NCBI GenBank assembly: GCA_021292165.1
Contig: CM037877.1
Span: 203,526,715 to 203,590,714, forward strand
Direction: 5' to 3'
Length of the DNA stretch: 64,000 bases
Source of the DNA: Shinisaurus crocodilurus
Taxonomy: Eukaryota > Chordata > Lepidosauria > Squamata > Shinisauridae
The notes under the pieces were generated by a model, which worked only from the letters and a program-made list of their open reading frames with translations, was not told the DNA's origin and ran no database searches. Numbering within the stretch: the stretch's first letter is position 1; the number at the start of each line of letters is the position of its first letter. A program made the position numbers and the translations under genes. Positions 9,086-21,680 of the stretch are shown here, one piece after another.

Positions 9086-12000
9086 TTCCCCATTATTACA
9101 GCCTTGCCTGGATGAAAATGTCTGGCTGAGAAATAATCCCGTCCCCTTCTTCCCCTTTTTTTCAGAAAACAAAAGCTTGAATCTGCACCTCACCCCAGTT
9201 TACTGGATTATTTGGGAGTGATTTTCTTTATTTCATATTTGGACATAACAGTTAGAAAGAAATAATCAATTCTGGTTTGGGTAAAAAAAAATATTGAATG
9301 TTATTTTTATATATTTTATTTAAAACTTTTATGCTCCCATGTTGGCCTGTAATGAGTCCTAAAAGAGACTTCAAATACTCGACTATAAAACACAAATGCA
9401 ATAAATAATGTACTAAAAGCGGAAAGCAATCCAAAGCCAAAGCCCAACATATAAGAGCAGTAGAATAATGCTAAATTAGTATGTCTTGACACAAAAAAGT
9501 GCTATCAATCCAAGTTTACTTTATCGTTACAGACCCGTTCAGAAAAAAAAGGTGCAAGATTGCTTACATGCCCCATTATGTATCATGGGGCTTTAGAGAA
9601 GAGGACTCGGTACTAGTGTTTTATGGATCTTATATTTTTTGAGGAAGAAGCACTTAAGAAGTCTTGCTGGGGAAGAAGAGACTTACCAAATGGAACATTT
9701 GACAGGTTTTCAGATGATAAGAATTCAAAAAAGCACGTTGAATCCGTGGCCTGCTCAAGTGTGACGGCGTCACTTTGAATCAACACAGCACCAAGAAGAG
9801 TCCAACTAGTTTGCATTTCTGTTTATTGAAAGCTATTTGTCCAAGATACAGCAGCTCAGCTCGACAGCTTGTTTACACAGCAGGCTTGCCCAGAGGCAAA
9901 CACGTTACAATCCACGCGACAGTGCAGAGAGGCATGCAAGGAGCTGAACGTGGTTTCTGACGTACTGTATTCAAAAGCTTCAGAATGCATGGCTGACAGA
10001 ATTCAAGCCCACTTGAACTGATAGCTCATCCCTGGGAAACATTTGGTGCAACTCTGCTTCTCCAAATTTTCCATCAGTTGTACTCCAAACAACCTTGCAA
10101 TATCATGGAATATTTCTGCTTCAGTAGGTACAGCCGATAGGTCAGCTTTCTTTCCATTCATTGTGTGGGTCAAGTGTTCTGCCAGGACTTAACAGAAGGG
10201 GAAGGGGAACAGATAACAAAGCGTGGAAGCACTTTCCCCAGCAAAGGACCTTGTGCAACTCAAATATACACCACATTTCCCTCAACAGCCTCTAACCTGG
10301 AACTAATTCACACACCCGGTTTGCTATTGCGGCAGGGGTGTGGTGAAGTGTAGTCCCCATGGAATGTCATTTGCATCATGTGAATATGCATGTATTTTGA
10401 ACCATGGTCTTGACATGCATCGGGGTTGTCACTTGGTTAACTTCAGAAGTTAATTCCATAATATTATTATTCAATTAAATCTACATATGAATAAAATAAT
10501 GGCTTGGAGGCATACTTTTCTTAATGTGAGATAATGCAGGTATATGTCACAGCACCTGTCAGGCTGTAAGGAGATCTTAAAGTGGTAGCTTCTGGGTTTC
10601 AGGACTTTGGTTGACTCCTCTGGTGGAGACTGGAGAGACAAAGGAAAGGCCTGAAACACAGTGATCTGCTGCAGATCTTGGTCTTTTTTTGTTCCCCACC
10701 TCCAGAGTTGGACCCTATTGGTCAGCTCTTGACCAAAAGACACCTGGGAACATTGTCAGATCAATGGCAGTTCTTCTCTGTTACTCCTAGAGTGCAGATG
10801 GGCTCTTCCTTTCTGACCTTGACTTCTGGCTTTGACCTTCAGACCATCTCTGACCTGTACTCTTGCTTGGAGATTCTGTTCAGTCCCAGGTTCTAATCTT
10901 TGATCTAGTTTGACTCTTCCAACATGCTCCGTCTCATGCTTCCAATCTGTTCCTGCCTCAGATGCTGTCCACTCTTTGATGCCACACAAGGCCCAGTGTG
11001 ACACTATCTTAAAAGGGACACTGGCTCCTGTATGTGGGAGAAGGGACAACACTTTTTCTAAGAAGGCACCTGCCACATGCAGTTATTATAAGCACTCATA
11101 CGAAAAATAATTCACATTTCGTTTGGGAAAAATGTGATGCCAGGTAATAAGGGACAGGTTTCACTCATGTATGTTATACTCAATGATCTATTTTTGAGTA
11201 CAATACGTCTCATAAGAAGTGTACCTTTATTACCCTAGGTGGCTTTCCAACCATATCATCATTCTCTATATTAAGCCAAAGCAATGACATGAACGACAAA
11301 GGTGCTTTCACACAAGACTCATGTTGTGAATCCATTTTTCATAACCTATAAACTTATTCCTCTATCATTTTTCACAAAGCCACAAACATACCAAATTTCA
11401 TTTGCATGACAGAAGGGGACCATAGCAAGGTCAGAGGCAGGTTGTGATGTTCACCCATTACAGGGAGGACCGAACGAGACACTATGCAGGAGATCTGTGA
11501 TCCGATTTCCTGGCTGTCCCCCCTTTCACTTACAAGGAGCCACAGGAGGCTAACAGCAGTGTGTGTGTGTGTGTGTGTGTGTGTATGTTAGTTAGGGGAG
11601 TGCAGTTAGATTAGGAAAATGGCATGGGGGGTGGAAGGGTAACACTCTCTTCCCCAGCACTGTTGCTCTGTCAAATTTGTATTCTTCCCACAGCTGCTTT
11701 TAAGTGCAGATACAAACACAGGGAAATATAATCACAGGTCTCTTGCGTAATATGTAGCATGGCCCTGAGATGGCACTCTAGGGTTCTCCCATGCCACATT
11801 GTACTGATTTCTTCAGGAAACACCAAGTTAAGGAATAAATAACTCAAGGAGGCAGGAGCAGGAGAAATTCCTTTGCAGATGTGTCCCAAATTTCTTTGTT
11901 TTCTTTACCTACAAAATGGGTGACATTAGCCGTACTCTGCTTTGCACCGCCCCACCAACCAGACATGTTATATTGATGAAGGGCAGGCATGCTCAACAGT

Positions 12001-12915
12001 CACCCGCATTTAGATTTTTAAAAACTTCTTCAAGCATGAGAAGTGCCTTGCTTGAAATTGTTGTTGGGTGGCTTAGTGGTTTAGGATGATAGCAATGAGG
12101 TTTTATTGTAAGGTTGCTCAGGGCAGATTGGGAGCAAAGCTAACAGCTCTGAGGTCCCATAAGCTCTTGGAGATCAATATGTTTTTGCCTTGCTGCCTGC
12201 TAAGCTTCTGCATGTCACTGCCAGAAAGTACCTAAGCTATCTGAACAGCCTTAAGAGGTAACACCAATTCTTTCTCCCACAGAAACTGTTAGTTGCTTTT
12301 ATCCTGGCCTGCTTAGTAGAGGAGAAATGTTCCCACCCTTTTCTCAGGAGAGTGACGCTTCAAGGAATAACCTCTTCTTCTTTTTTTTGTTTGCTTTCCC
12401 CCCACCAATTTCTCTGCTGCATTTTTGCTCTTTTGATGAAGCTTGCCAACTTTGAAATCACAAGTGCAGTGAGATTGCTGCGTTAAACAAGTTGGTGCTG
12501 ACAAAGCAAGAAAACAGGCATTTGTATCAAATACAAGCATTTGTACCAAAAGGTCAAGTCACATCCTCATAGAATCTGCCTCAGGGTGTAGATGGAAGGT
12601 TGCCAAGGGTCCTTTGTTTCCTTTTTTAGAATACTGAGAATCTCATGAGAAGTGTGTTTAGAGACAATTTGCAGGTACATGTTGTACAAGAGACCAAAGC
12701 ACATCACTATGACATTCTCCCCATCTCTGTATGTCATGACTCCTAGCCCTCAGACCTTCCAGTGTGGAGCACAGGATTCTGATGAGGATGAGGCACAAGG
12801 TGCCTTATTCAGAGCCCTCCCAGCCAGAGGACACAGCCCTGCTATCATCTTCTGGCTGAGAGGATGTATCCGGCAGAAACTCCATCTTCCCAGCTCGCAG
12901 AAGTCTCAGGCTAAA
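9086..12915. other. Long unannotated stretch
   Basis: I recognise no gene, RNA gene or named transposon in this 3.8 kb. A (GT)n microsatellite lies at 11559-11584. Short open frames (for example 10756-11076 minus) lack domains, and no splice-flanked conserved exon stands out. Old, unrecognisable repeats are likely. Confidence 0.4.
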
Positions 12916-13018
12916 AAATCATGTGAGGGTCCTTTAAAAGTCTAGTCAGAACCTGCAGGAATGGCTCAGCCATTCCTGGAGGTTCTGACTAGACTGTTAA
13001 AGGACCCTCACATGATTT
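12916..13018. repeat. Near-perfect hairpin, 51-bp arms, one-base loop
   Basis: 12916-12966 pairs with 12968-13018 with only two mismatches, leaving a single-base centre at 12967. The outer ends are AAATCATGTGAGGGTCC and its reverse complement. It directly abuts a second perfect hairpin at 13020-13066. Confidence 0.9.
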
Positions 13019-13019
13019 G

Positions 13020-13066
13020 TGTGTTGGCTGACAAGACCCATACAACAGGTCTTGTCAGCCAACACA
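13020..13066. repeat. Perfect hairpin, 19-bp arms
   Basis: TGTGTTGGCTGACAAGACC (13020-13038) is exactly complementary to 13048-13066, with a 9-base loop. It follows the larger hairpin after one base. Together they may be the ends of one compact fold-back element or a stepwise inverted duplication. Confidence 0.9.
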
Positions 13067-13324
13067 AGGCTTTGGTTGGCTTTAGCTTCCTGCTGAGACA
13101 ACATTTTCCTATTGTTCTAGTAGGAGACAGTTTCAGCCAGCAGGACCCATTTGGAGCTATCCAAGGACCTATTTTATTCCTGCCTTGATCTGACTGCCAT
13201 CAGATGCTACTAGCTTCCCATGAGCCACAGAATGGGACACAGTCTTTGTCATGTAGATGCCACTTTTGTTCTTCTTTTCTCTGCAGCTACAACAATCTAC
13301 TTACTAACCCTGTAAAGCCGTCGA

Positions 13325-13527
13325 CTGGGTTCACACAACACGATAAGCCATGGTAGCTTATAAGCCATGTTTGTTTCAGAGTGGCTTGTTGTGTTGTCTG
13401 AACCCAGCCACAGTGGCTTGTGCGTGGTTAACAAACCATGCTATTGGGTTCAGACAACACGACAAGCCACTCTGAAACAAACATGGCTTATAAGGCACAT
13501 GGCTTATCGTGTTGTGTGAACCCAGTC
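13325..13527. mobile_element. Hierarchical palindromic MITE
   Basis: The arms at 13325-13409 and 13442-13527 are inverted copies with about 95% identity. Each arm is itself bounded by GGGTTCACACAACACGA and an inverted TGTTGTCTGAACCC, so the end motif occurs four times. The interior (13410-13441) reads 'cagtggcttgtgcgtggttaacaaaccatg'-like sequence. Related diverged copies lie at 6262-7060 and 8410-8770. The transposase superfamily is unclear. Confidence 0.8.
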
Positions 13528-13637
13528 ATTATCAAATCATTTTATTTTTTTGCTGCTTTTAGCATGACTGGATGCTTCTGTTACATTTCTTTTTGATGCT
13601 CATGATTGTTTTATTCATTTATTTATATTGTTTTATT

Positions 13638-13870
13638 GAGAGCCAGTGTGGCGTAGTGGTGAGAGAGTTGGACTGGGACTCGGGAGATCCGGGTTCTAGT
13701 CCCCGCTCAGCCATGAAACTCACTGGGTGACTTTGGGCCAGTCACTGACTCTCAGCCTAACCTACCTCACAGGGTTGTTGTGAGGATAAAATGGAGAGGA
13801 GGATTATGTAAGCCGCCTTGGGTTCCTTGAAGGAAAAAAGGCGGGGTATAAATATTATAAATAAATAAAT
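13638..13870 (+). mobile_element. ACA/Sauria-type tRNA-derived SINE, full length
   Basis: The head has a polymerase III A-box-like 'gtgtggcgtagtggtgagag' and a B-box-like GGGTTCTAGTCCCC. A middle 'gggtgactttgggccagtc' and a tail 'gccgccttgggttccttg..gcggggtataaat' with TAAA repeats follow. This is the commonest squamate SINE type. The flanks share TATTGAG (before the head and after the tail), a probable short target duplication. Confidence 0.9.
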
Positions 13871-14259
13871 ATTGAGATGTTATATTTTACATACGTTAGC
13901 CACTTCATGAGTCCCTATGATTAAGGGGTGAGTCTGATACATACATAATATTGTAATGAAATAAATAATCAATATGTGTTACAGGTCCAGGGAGGTGTGA
14001 AGAAATGTGGAGTGATTTATTCAAAGGAGATATATATTATGGATAACACATAGGCAGTGAGAACTATTGGCTCAAAAGTAGAGAAGGGTTACCTGGTCCT
14101 TGGGTTTCTAATGGTCAGGAATTAAGCTTCTGTGCTAAGCTAACACACAGCTGTTTGTTCATCATCTCATAATCATGCCTTCATTATCTTGTTTCTCACC
14201 TTTCTCTGTTTCTCTCATCCCACTACATACATACCCATACTCAACCACACTTCTTTAAA
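13871..14259. other. Unannotated stretch, possible LTR debris
   Basis: No gene seen. The 'gagtgatttattcaaagg' block around 14010-14030 resembles a reversed LTR polyadenylation region, but no paired ends were found. Confidence 0.3.
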
Positions 14260-14279
14260 AACATCCTACTGGAAGTATG

Positions 14280-14680
14280 ATTTTGGTACTTTTTCATATA
14301 CGGTGGAAATGTTTGGTAGTAAACATGTTTGGGAAAATGAGGTGGGGGGAGAAATTTTAATTTAATCACTGGATTAAACCTGAGTCTCAATCCTTTGTCA
14401 TTTCTCCTCACACAGATATTAGAGACAGAACAATAGAATCCAGAGAACTGGTATCATATATGATTGCTGTAGCTTGGATTTTATATGCAAAATAGCGGAG
14501 AACTAACAAAGTTCCAAGTATAAAGGAACAAGAATGTAAGATGTTTGATTGTGCTGCAATGACTAAATTGTCTAATTATGGAAGAATAAGAGGAGGGAGG
14601 GAGAAAACTGATTCCTTTATAAATTACTGGTTATCATTTATAAACTTTTGGAACAGTGAAATACTGAAGTGGCAAATGTA
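14280..14680 (+). pseudogene. L1 LINE ORF2 C-terminal relic
   Basis: In a single frame with at least one stop, the translation follows the C-terminal pattern of L1 ORF2: a 'W.K.' block, then 'YMIAVAWILYAK', 'VPSIKEQECKMFDCAAMTKL', and 'FINYWLSFINF'. An in-frame TAG follows the 'LYAK' segment. The 94-residue frame 14541-14825 covers the last part and then runs into 3' UTR. The reverse transcriptase and endonuclease domains are absent. This is a dead fragment, recognised by pattern and not by alignment. Confidence 0.6.
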
Positions 14681-16360
14681 TTTCATATATTTAAGATCTT
14701 TTAAGTTGCAATTGTCAAATGAGTGTGTATATTCAAAACTTTGGTGGAGTATATATGTATATAATCGTATGAAATTTGACTTTCAACTCCTAGAATTTCC
14801 TGTAGAGTTCCACCACCTTTCTTAGCTGGGGTTAGCACCTTTTTTCTTGGGATGGGCACTTGAGCTTTTAACCACTGCATGGCACACATAAATTCTACAG
14901 GTCAAGCTTTCTTCAGCTCTGTGCCAGTAACAGTTGGATTTCTGCTAGTCTGACAGCTATTAAAACCACAGGTGCTCTTTCAGGAAAGAAAGGGAAAAAA
15001 AGGTGTCAATCCTTTTCTTATCTATCCTTTTGGCCCTGGGCAATTTGTATCTGCTTTATTAACCACCCTTTGTTCTTTCCCCCCCTTTCTCATATTTGCC
15101 CCTTCTTTCATTCAGGGGCACCATTTAAGTAGGGTGGGGTCACCCTCTCCCTGGTTTCAGACCATATGTGATTTGTTCTTCCGGAGCACTTATATTTCTG
15201 GTTGCTCACTGATTCCTACACACACGGACTACACACATTTCACAGGCGCAGTCATCGCCACCGTGAACGGCAGGAAATTTCTCAAATGTCTCTTTGATTT
15301 ATAGCTCTAGTTAATTCTCCAGGAGGCCTGCAAGTTGCCCTTAGCACATGAGACCTCAGAGGGATAAATAATTTAACAGGTGGTTAAATATTCTTTAAGG
15401 TCTAGAGAACACCAGCAGGAGCACAGATTTTGGGGTGAACATGAAATTGCAAATTGAGCACAAGAAAGAAGGGGGTGTGTGAGTGGGAGAAGCTACACAA
15501 AGCACTGTCATCGCTTACAGATCCTGGAGTTTAGCCACCAAGGCAATGCTTTGTCTCTCCATATCTGGGGCAAAGACGTATGTGCAGATAGGTAAAGGTG
15601 GCTGTTAAATCAGATGTGGCTGTGTGCAGGATGACCTTATAGATAACAGGTGCAAAGACAAAGCCATCAGTGAGACTGAATAGGTTAATCAGGAGTCAGG
15701 ATCTACAAAGGAGAAAAAAGCATCCTGCATTGTAGGCTAAGAGAGAGGGAAGGAAGGAAAGAGAATCTTTTAGGTCTGGGGAAATAAAAGAGCTAGTGAG
15801 GTACTTAGCAGTATACACAGCTGGTCCACAACTAAATGCTTCAGCCGTGGGTGTTTCCTAATTGCAGGACATTTATATAGAGGCTCTAGCCAATTGGAAG
15901 GCTAGGCGAGGGCAAGAGCCAATCAGAGCCTAAGGGAAAACTACAAATGATGTAGCATTTTTTTCTATTTCCTTAGCTGCTGAGGATGGATTCTGGCCCT
16001 GGTTTCTATGGCTGCTTGAATCTGACACTGGTCTCCCACCATGCTATGCTTTTAGCAATATGTTTGCTGGAGTGGAAGGGATATTCCATGATGTTAAAGT
16101 TATCTTCTGGGAGATAGGATCCCCCTGCCCCCCAAAAGAGCTCAGTTTGGTGCTGGCTAATGTTATAAATGCCTGCTTTTCAGAGACTTGGATGCAGTAT
16201 TGTAGAGCTATCATAGTGTGACATGCATACATCTATTTTTCTGTTTCACCATGGCCTCCTCTACTCAAACCAGTTTTGAAGTTTTTGTAGGACTTCAAAC
16301 TGGACCCAGGAAAAACTAAAATTGGCCTTTAGAAGGGTGACCATTGCTAGTACAACAAAG
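14681..16360. other. Unannotated stretch
   Basis: The first part may be L1 3' UTR. Otherwise no gene or named repeat was recognised; a GGAA-rich tract lies near 15750. Confidence 0.35.
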
Positions 16361-16504
16361 GTGCATGGGTTGAATCCAGACTTAGTCATACTTAGAGTAG
16401 ACCCCCACATTGAAATCAATAGTACTTAAGTTAGTCACCTAAGTTCCACTGATTTCAGTGGGTCTACTCTAAGTATGACTAAGTCTGGATCCAGTCCTGT
16501 GTGC
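16361..16504. mobile_element. Palindromic MITE (~145 bp)
   Basis: The arms ATCCAGACTTAGTCATACTT...and the reversed AAGTATGACTAAGTCTGGAT flank a centre near 16435 with 'aagttagtcacctaagtt'. The arms are about 60 bp and well conserved, so the element is moderately young. The superfamily is uncertain. Confidence 0.8.
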
Positions 16505-16640
16505 TTTTATCTGACTGTTACAGGCATGTACTAGATAGTGCCCGTGAGAAATAATATCCCCCCCCCAACTCTAGAGCAATTTTGGACCTGTTTGAGTCCT
16601 TTTAAACATTACTACAGAAATAATCATTCTTTTGCAGAAT

Positions 16641-16735
16641 AAGGCTGCAATCCTAAGCACACTTTACCTGGGAGTAACTCCTATTGAATTCAGGGGGACA
16701 TACCCCCAAGTAGACATGCATAGGGTTGTAGAGCA
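16641..16735. mobile_element. Short MITE, 'ggctgcaatcctaagcac' family
   Basis: It starts GGCTGCAATCCTAAGCACAC and ends GACATGCATAGGGTTGTAG, with a partly self-complementary middle 'cctgggagtaactcc..ggggacatacccccaag'. A second copy lies at 39084-39180. End fragments also occur near 44998-45030 and 48538-48570. Confidence 0.65.
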
Positions 16736-18265
16736 TGTAGTTGAAAATTTGGGATGCTTTTAATTGCTTCACTGGGAAAAAAAGGGGGGGAGGGAAAAGT
16801 TAGTAGTAAGAAATCCTGAGCTCGAAGGCCATGGGGAAGGTGGGGCTGCTTTCTGGCAGATGTGACCAGGAACTCGCCACAGCTGCTATGCGGTACAAGT
16901 TCTCACATTTTACTTTTGTTTGAGCACCAGCCCTCTGAGCAGTTATTATGAAGCTGCCCCTCGACCATATTTCACTGCCAGTTGCATCGTGTCCCATTTC
17001 CCCCTCTGCATGCTGCCAGCCACATTTGAAGGAGCTGACATTTCAAAGCCTGTCTACTGGAGAAGAGACAGGAGGATTTTTCTCCTGGTGTCCCTCTTGA
17101 CGCACAGAGATTGCTGGAGCACACACTCCTCAGTCCCAGGATTGGAGTAACCTTTTCAAAAGGAGATGGAGCAGTAGAGTGATACAGTGGAGGGCGCTAG
17201 ACCTTGCAGGATTTTAATGAAGATACTCATCATGGGAGGGGTGAGGGAAGGGAACAGGTGATTCTGAAAAACTGAGTGGGCTTCAGGTGTCTTCGCATGC
17301 TGAAAGAAAGAAAGGCAGGTGTGTATGTGTATACTACAGGGAGGACAGGAAATGAAGGGAGGTTTAAGTTTGTTTCTCATTTTGCAAGCCTCTCAATTTT
17401 TTGTAAGGAGATTAGAATCTGGTACCAGCAAGTCTCCCATATGAAAGTATATTCTAATCCCCCTGCCTTCCATTCCAGAAAGGGCTTAATCTGATTGATG
17501 GTTTAAGGGGGTTCAGCTCAGGAGCACGTGAAATGAATAGTAATAAAGAAGATAATGTATCTAGGTGTGTACAAGGCTTGTTTTTGTTTTTTTGCACAGA
17601 ATCTTTTTAGTGAAGAAAAACCATATATGCCATATAGGTGTCTTCCATCATTGCCAACAGTTTTGCCATGAATCCAAAAAGATAATTTTTGGAGGTAATT
17701 TCCTCCACTCCAACCCTTGTAACAGATGTCCCTGCCCCTTCTCTGGACAGGCAATATGAGGCGCCTTATCAATTTAACACACTGTTAAATAGTTTGGGAA
17801 ACCATCAGAACAAATAAAAGCCATTCCATTATGCAGAGAACAGCAATAAAACAGCAGGTAAGCTTCATCAAGACTATGACTCTAGCTTTGGCAGCAGCAA
17901 CCCGGGTTGTTAAATATTTAAAGGATGGGGGGGGGGGAACAACAGTCAATCGGTTGTGATCTCACTTATACCAACATTACTAGAAACCCATGACCCAAGG
18001 AGAACATTGGCTTCACCTCATAGACACCAGAGAACTGTGCTGATTAGAAGCCTTTATCTTGGGTTCAGAGGTCTGTTTCCTTGGGTTTCCATGCCACAAG
18101 TGGGAGAAGAATCAGAGCTCATCAAGGGCTTGCTGTTGATACCCCAAATCCCATACTGCCAGCCAGTGACAGCTTCTTGAAAGGGGTTAGTAGCGTTCCC
18201 TCCCAACCCCCAAATATTTTAAAATAATTTACTACATTTTAAATCCTACCCTCTTTGAATAGAGC
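16736..18265. other. Unannotated stretch
   Basis: No gene, RNA gene or named repeat recognised; a G10 tract lies at 17929-17938. Confidence 0.35.
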
Positions 18266-18468
18266 TCATAGGAACACAGGAAGCTGCCTTATACTGAGTC
18301 AGAGCATTGGTCCAACTAGCCCAGTATTGTTGACACTGACTGGCAGTGCCTCTCAAGGGTTTCTAGCAGGGTTCCTTCCAACCCTACTTGGAAATACCAG
18401 GTATTGAACCTGGGACCTTCTGCATACAAAGCATACTGCTCTACCACTGAGCTATGGCCCCTCCCAGC
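18266..18468 (-). mobile_element. tRNA-derived SINE with MIR/CR1-like layout
   Basis: On the minus strand it begins GGGGCCATAGCTCAGTGGTA (tRNA-like A box), followed by a B-box-like GGTTCAATACC and a body that ends 'gactcagtataaggcagctt' plus 'cctgtgttcctatga'. A second full copy is at 51271-51450 and a split copy at 56941-57352. The tRNA-like head is a SINE promoter and not a tRNA gene: no cloverleaf continues past it. Confidence 0.85.
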
Positions 18469-19988
18469 AATGCCCTCCTAGCTCAGGTCAACATACATGG
18501 GCTTCCCCCATTCTATCCTGACAACAACTCTTTAACTGAGAGGTGGTGATAGGCCCAAGATGCCTGAGTGATCTTAGGCAGAGCAGGGATCTGAGTTCAG
18601 CTCAGATGGACTCTCTAGCTGTTATTTTCTGAATGCGTGGAAGAAGCAGTTATAAACAATAATGCACCTTCCATAGGAGAAAACAATTTTGAGTAATTTC
18701 AGAAATACATGGTCAGATCTCTTTAACATCCTGTATATCGGGGTGGGCAGACTTCAGCCTTGTGGGACCTACTTTGATTTTTTTATTAGAACCTCGAGAT
18801 CCAACAACTTGGAGCCTGGTGAAAATGACATACTGAGAATTAAAGAATTCTGAACCCAGGAATTTGTTTTGAGCATGAGAAATGTACGGATGTCGATGTC
18901 ACAATGCTTCCATGCTAAAATCCACTCCTGGTTACTCCAATGCCACACAAGCTTTCTCCATCTCAGCAATATCATTTAGGGTGGGGGAAGGGCCATTTTC
19001 TTGCTGCTATTGTTAACCAATTGGCAGCCAGAAACCCTGGCTGACCTACTACAAATCAGATATACCAGTGGATCCCAATCTACCTGCTGCCAACATCTGC
19101 TGTGTATCTCTGTAGCTAGAAGGGAGGACTCCTAGCATACATGATTCAATAGAATTCAGGCGTTCAATTGATATGGCTATGCCTACAGTAATTTAAGATG
19201 CCGTCACAGATGGGTGTGAAAGTGCAAATGCCTCCTACCCGTAAGCAACATGGTCTGAGCAACATTTCTTCCTCCCAACCCAGCTGCACTGGGATAGAGG
19301 CAGGACATGGATAATGGACACAGCTGATGGTATTCAGGTTTTGGCACTCCAAGGGCACAGACAATATGATCCTAAGATCATGGAGTATGATGGGCTCAGC
19401 TCAGCTGCATCTGTTCTTGAAGTCAGCTCCTCAGATGACTTTCTTCTGCATCCTTATGCTCAGGTCACTTCAGGCAAGTGCTTAATCTCCCATAGTCAAT
19501 CACACTGGACCTAGATGCATCCAACTACTAAATGACCCATTAGGCCTATTATGGTCTGGTTCTGTAGATTTAAAGTAGGGTGCCTGAAAAAGGCATGTTA
19601 GAAAAAGAAAGCCCGTACCTATGAGAAAGCAACCTCACACACTGGAACAGCAATTTTAGACTAGGAAGGTGAGAAAGTAGGTGATCTAATTAGAGTAGCA
19701 TACTGACCTAAGAAGCTAGAGCTCAGGAGATTTCTAATGCGAATGTTTGAGATCAGTGTGTGGGAAGGTTAAAAAGATATCTCTTGGGAAGTATATAACT
19801 GATGCTGGGAGCTCCAAGAAACCCAGTCTTGGAAGGCATAACTTTTTGTGGGTGGGGCTGCTACCTGACATCTAGCCCCTTCCTTCCATCTCTCCCCAAC
19901 TGTCCTTGCCCGAAGCTTTGTTGTAAAATGAATTTTAAAAGAAATCACTAACAAATATAATTCTACCTACTCCTGATTTTTATTTTAT

Positions 19989-20027
<39 letters not shown>

Positions 20028-20579
20028 TTGCACTGGGAACCTCTTCCCAGCAAACAAAGTCCCCCCATTTAACTCCTGTGTCCAACATCCTACCTAGCCG
20101 CCACATCCCTAGCCATGTCTCTGAACCACTCCTTGCTTACCTTGTTTTTCCAATCCCACCGATAATGAATTCTCCCCCCACCCCCGCCTACTATCCTCAT
20201 GTCATAAAGGCAGTGCCCACTCCAGTCGCATTCTTGCAAAGGAGCCTAGGGAGCAAGCCCCAAGTCATGTGTGTGTCTGGGTCAAAAGCTGTAATACCTG
20301 CCACTTATTTCTCCTATGTGGGACTAGATAGGACTGATACAGAGGGACGTCTGGTTCCCGCCACATAGTGTTCGAATAGTCCATGATGAGTAGATCTATT
20401 CCCATAAACCTCTTCTATGAAAAGCTCTGCACCCATCATATCATTAGGTGCTATTCCCAATGAGAAGTCACCTATGGGAAAGACAGTGAGCCTAGTGTCT
20501 GTGTGAAGGGCAGGCAGGATATCTCTGCCCAGCCTGGGGAAGAAAACGGCCCTTTTTAACGGCCCTTTTGCTGGCATTT
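18469..20579. other. Mostly unannotated, with old SINE traces and a microsatellite
   Basis: 18510-18605 resembles a degraded SINE body ('gatcttaggcagagcagggatctgagtt'). 18738-18790 resembles the end of a hAT element ('ggggtgggcagacttcagc'), with a possible opposite end near 19060-19085. A pure (ATC)n tract lies at 19990-20027. No gene recognised. Confidence 0.35.
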
Positions 20580-20830
20580 TTAAAAAATTACTATTACCCC
20601 CTGATAAATGAATAATGAATAATTTACTCTTGGCTTTTGCATTATGAAGTATTGCTCGAGTTCAAGCTTCCTGGGGTAATTAACGACAGCGTCAGCCGCC
20701 CGTAATCTGACCAAGAGGCAATTCATCTTCAGCACTTCATTAGCAGGGCCCTGTGTCACTTTGATAAATTAACGACAAACACAGGAACACAAACACGACT
20801 CCCCATCACGACCTCAGCCGCTCAACCCCA
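20580..20830. other. Candidate conserved noncoding (regulatory) element
   Basis: The block is unique, repeat-free and dense in homeodomain-type words (TAATTAACGAC, CATTAGC, GATAAATTAACGAC). It holds 'gcaattcatcttcagcacttcattagcagggccc', which has the texture of amniote developmental enhancers. There is no open frame. This is inference from composition only. Confidence 0.35.
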
Positions 20831-21680
20831 GAGAAGACAGCAGAGCAACCTGGCACAGAATACAGCTTGCATGAACCCCCTCCTCTCCCCTCACAGGAGC
20901 TGAAATCCTCTGTCTCTGTTAACACACATTATCATGGGTGAGAGGAAGAATGTTTTGGTCGGGAGTTCTGCCTTTGTCAAAGACCTGGTGATTTTCTTCT
21001 CCCTTAATAGGGACTCTGAAATCACCAATGCTCAGAAGAGCCACTGAGCCACTGAAAAATGGAGCAAGGAGGATACTGCGGCAAGGCTAGGGTGTGAGTA
21101 TATGTGTGTGCGCATGTGGTTTGTTTAATCTGTTATCCAAGCTAGTGAAGGATATAAATCTGTCAGCTTCACTTTTTCTTACATTCAGATTTTCATTTTT
21201 TTTTAAAAAAAAATATATCTCAAGCTCTTCCTGTCTATGAAGAAATTTGTGAATTTTGGTAAGCTCTCATCAAAAAACGGAGAGAAAGTCTCACCCATCT
21301 ACACCAGCCAAATTCAATGGGTACAGCTATTCCCAGCATAGAGAGAACCATGTTGTACCTGTCTGCCATATAGCTGTTAAAGATGAGGAGCCTGTCAGAA
21401 AAAAAGGTGGCAGCCCCAATTCAGGTCCACAGACATGGCTGAATATACAGGAATTCAAACACAGTTTTTTAAGAGCTAAGCAGTCAAAGTCCTCAGCCTA
21501 GATGGATGATTCTGTCAACTTTACCTTATCCTACAGTCAAGTTTTTAAAATTTCATTTTTCTCTGTTCCATTTATGAAGGAATTTGAAAATTTTGCAAAG
21601 TTATTATCAAAATATGGACCCATCCCTTTGAAAAAGAGGCTTTTCCACCCAAACTGTGCACACAAACGGTTTGCCAAACT
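20831..21680. other. Unannotated stretch
   Basis: No gene seen. Two similar segments, 21180-21290 and 21535-21640 ('ttcattttt..ctcttcctgtctatgaagaaatttg' and 'ttcatttttctctgttccatttatgaaggaatttg'), look like a diverged direct duplication of about 100 bases. Confidence 0.35.
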
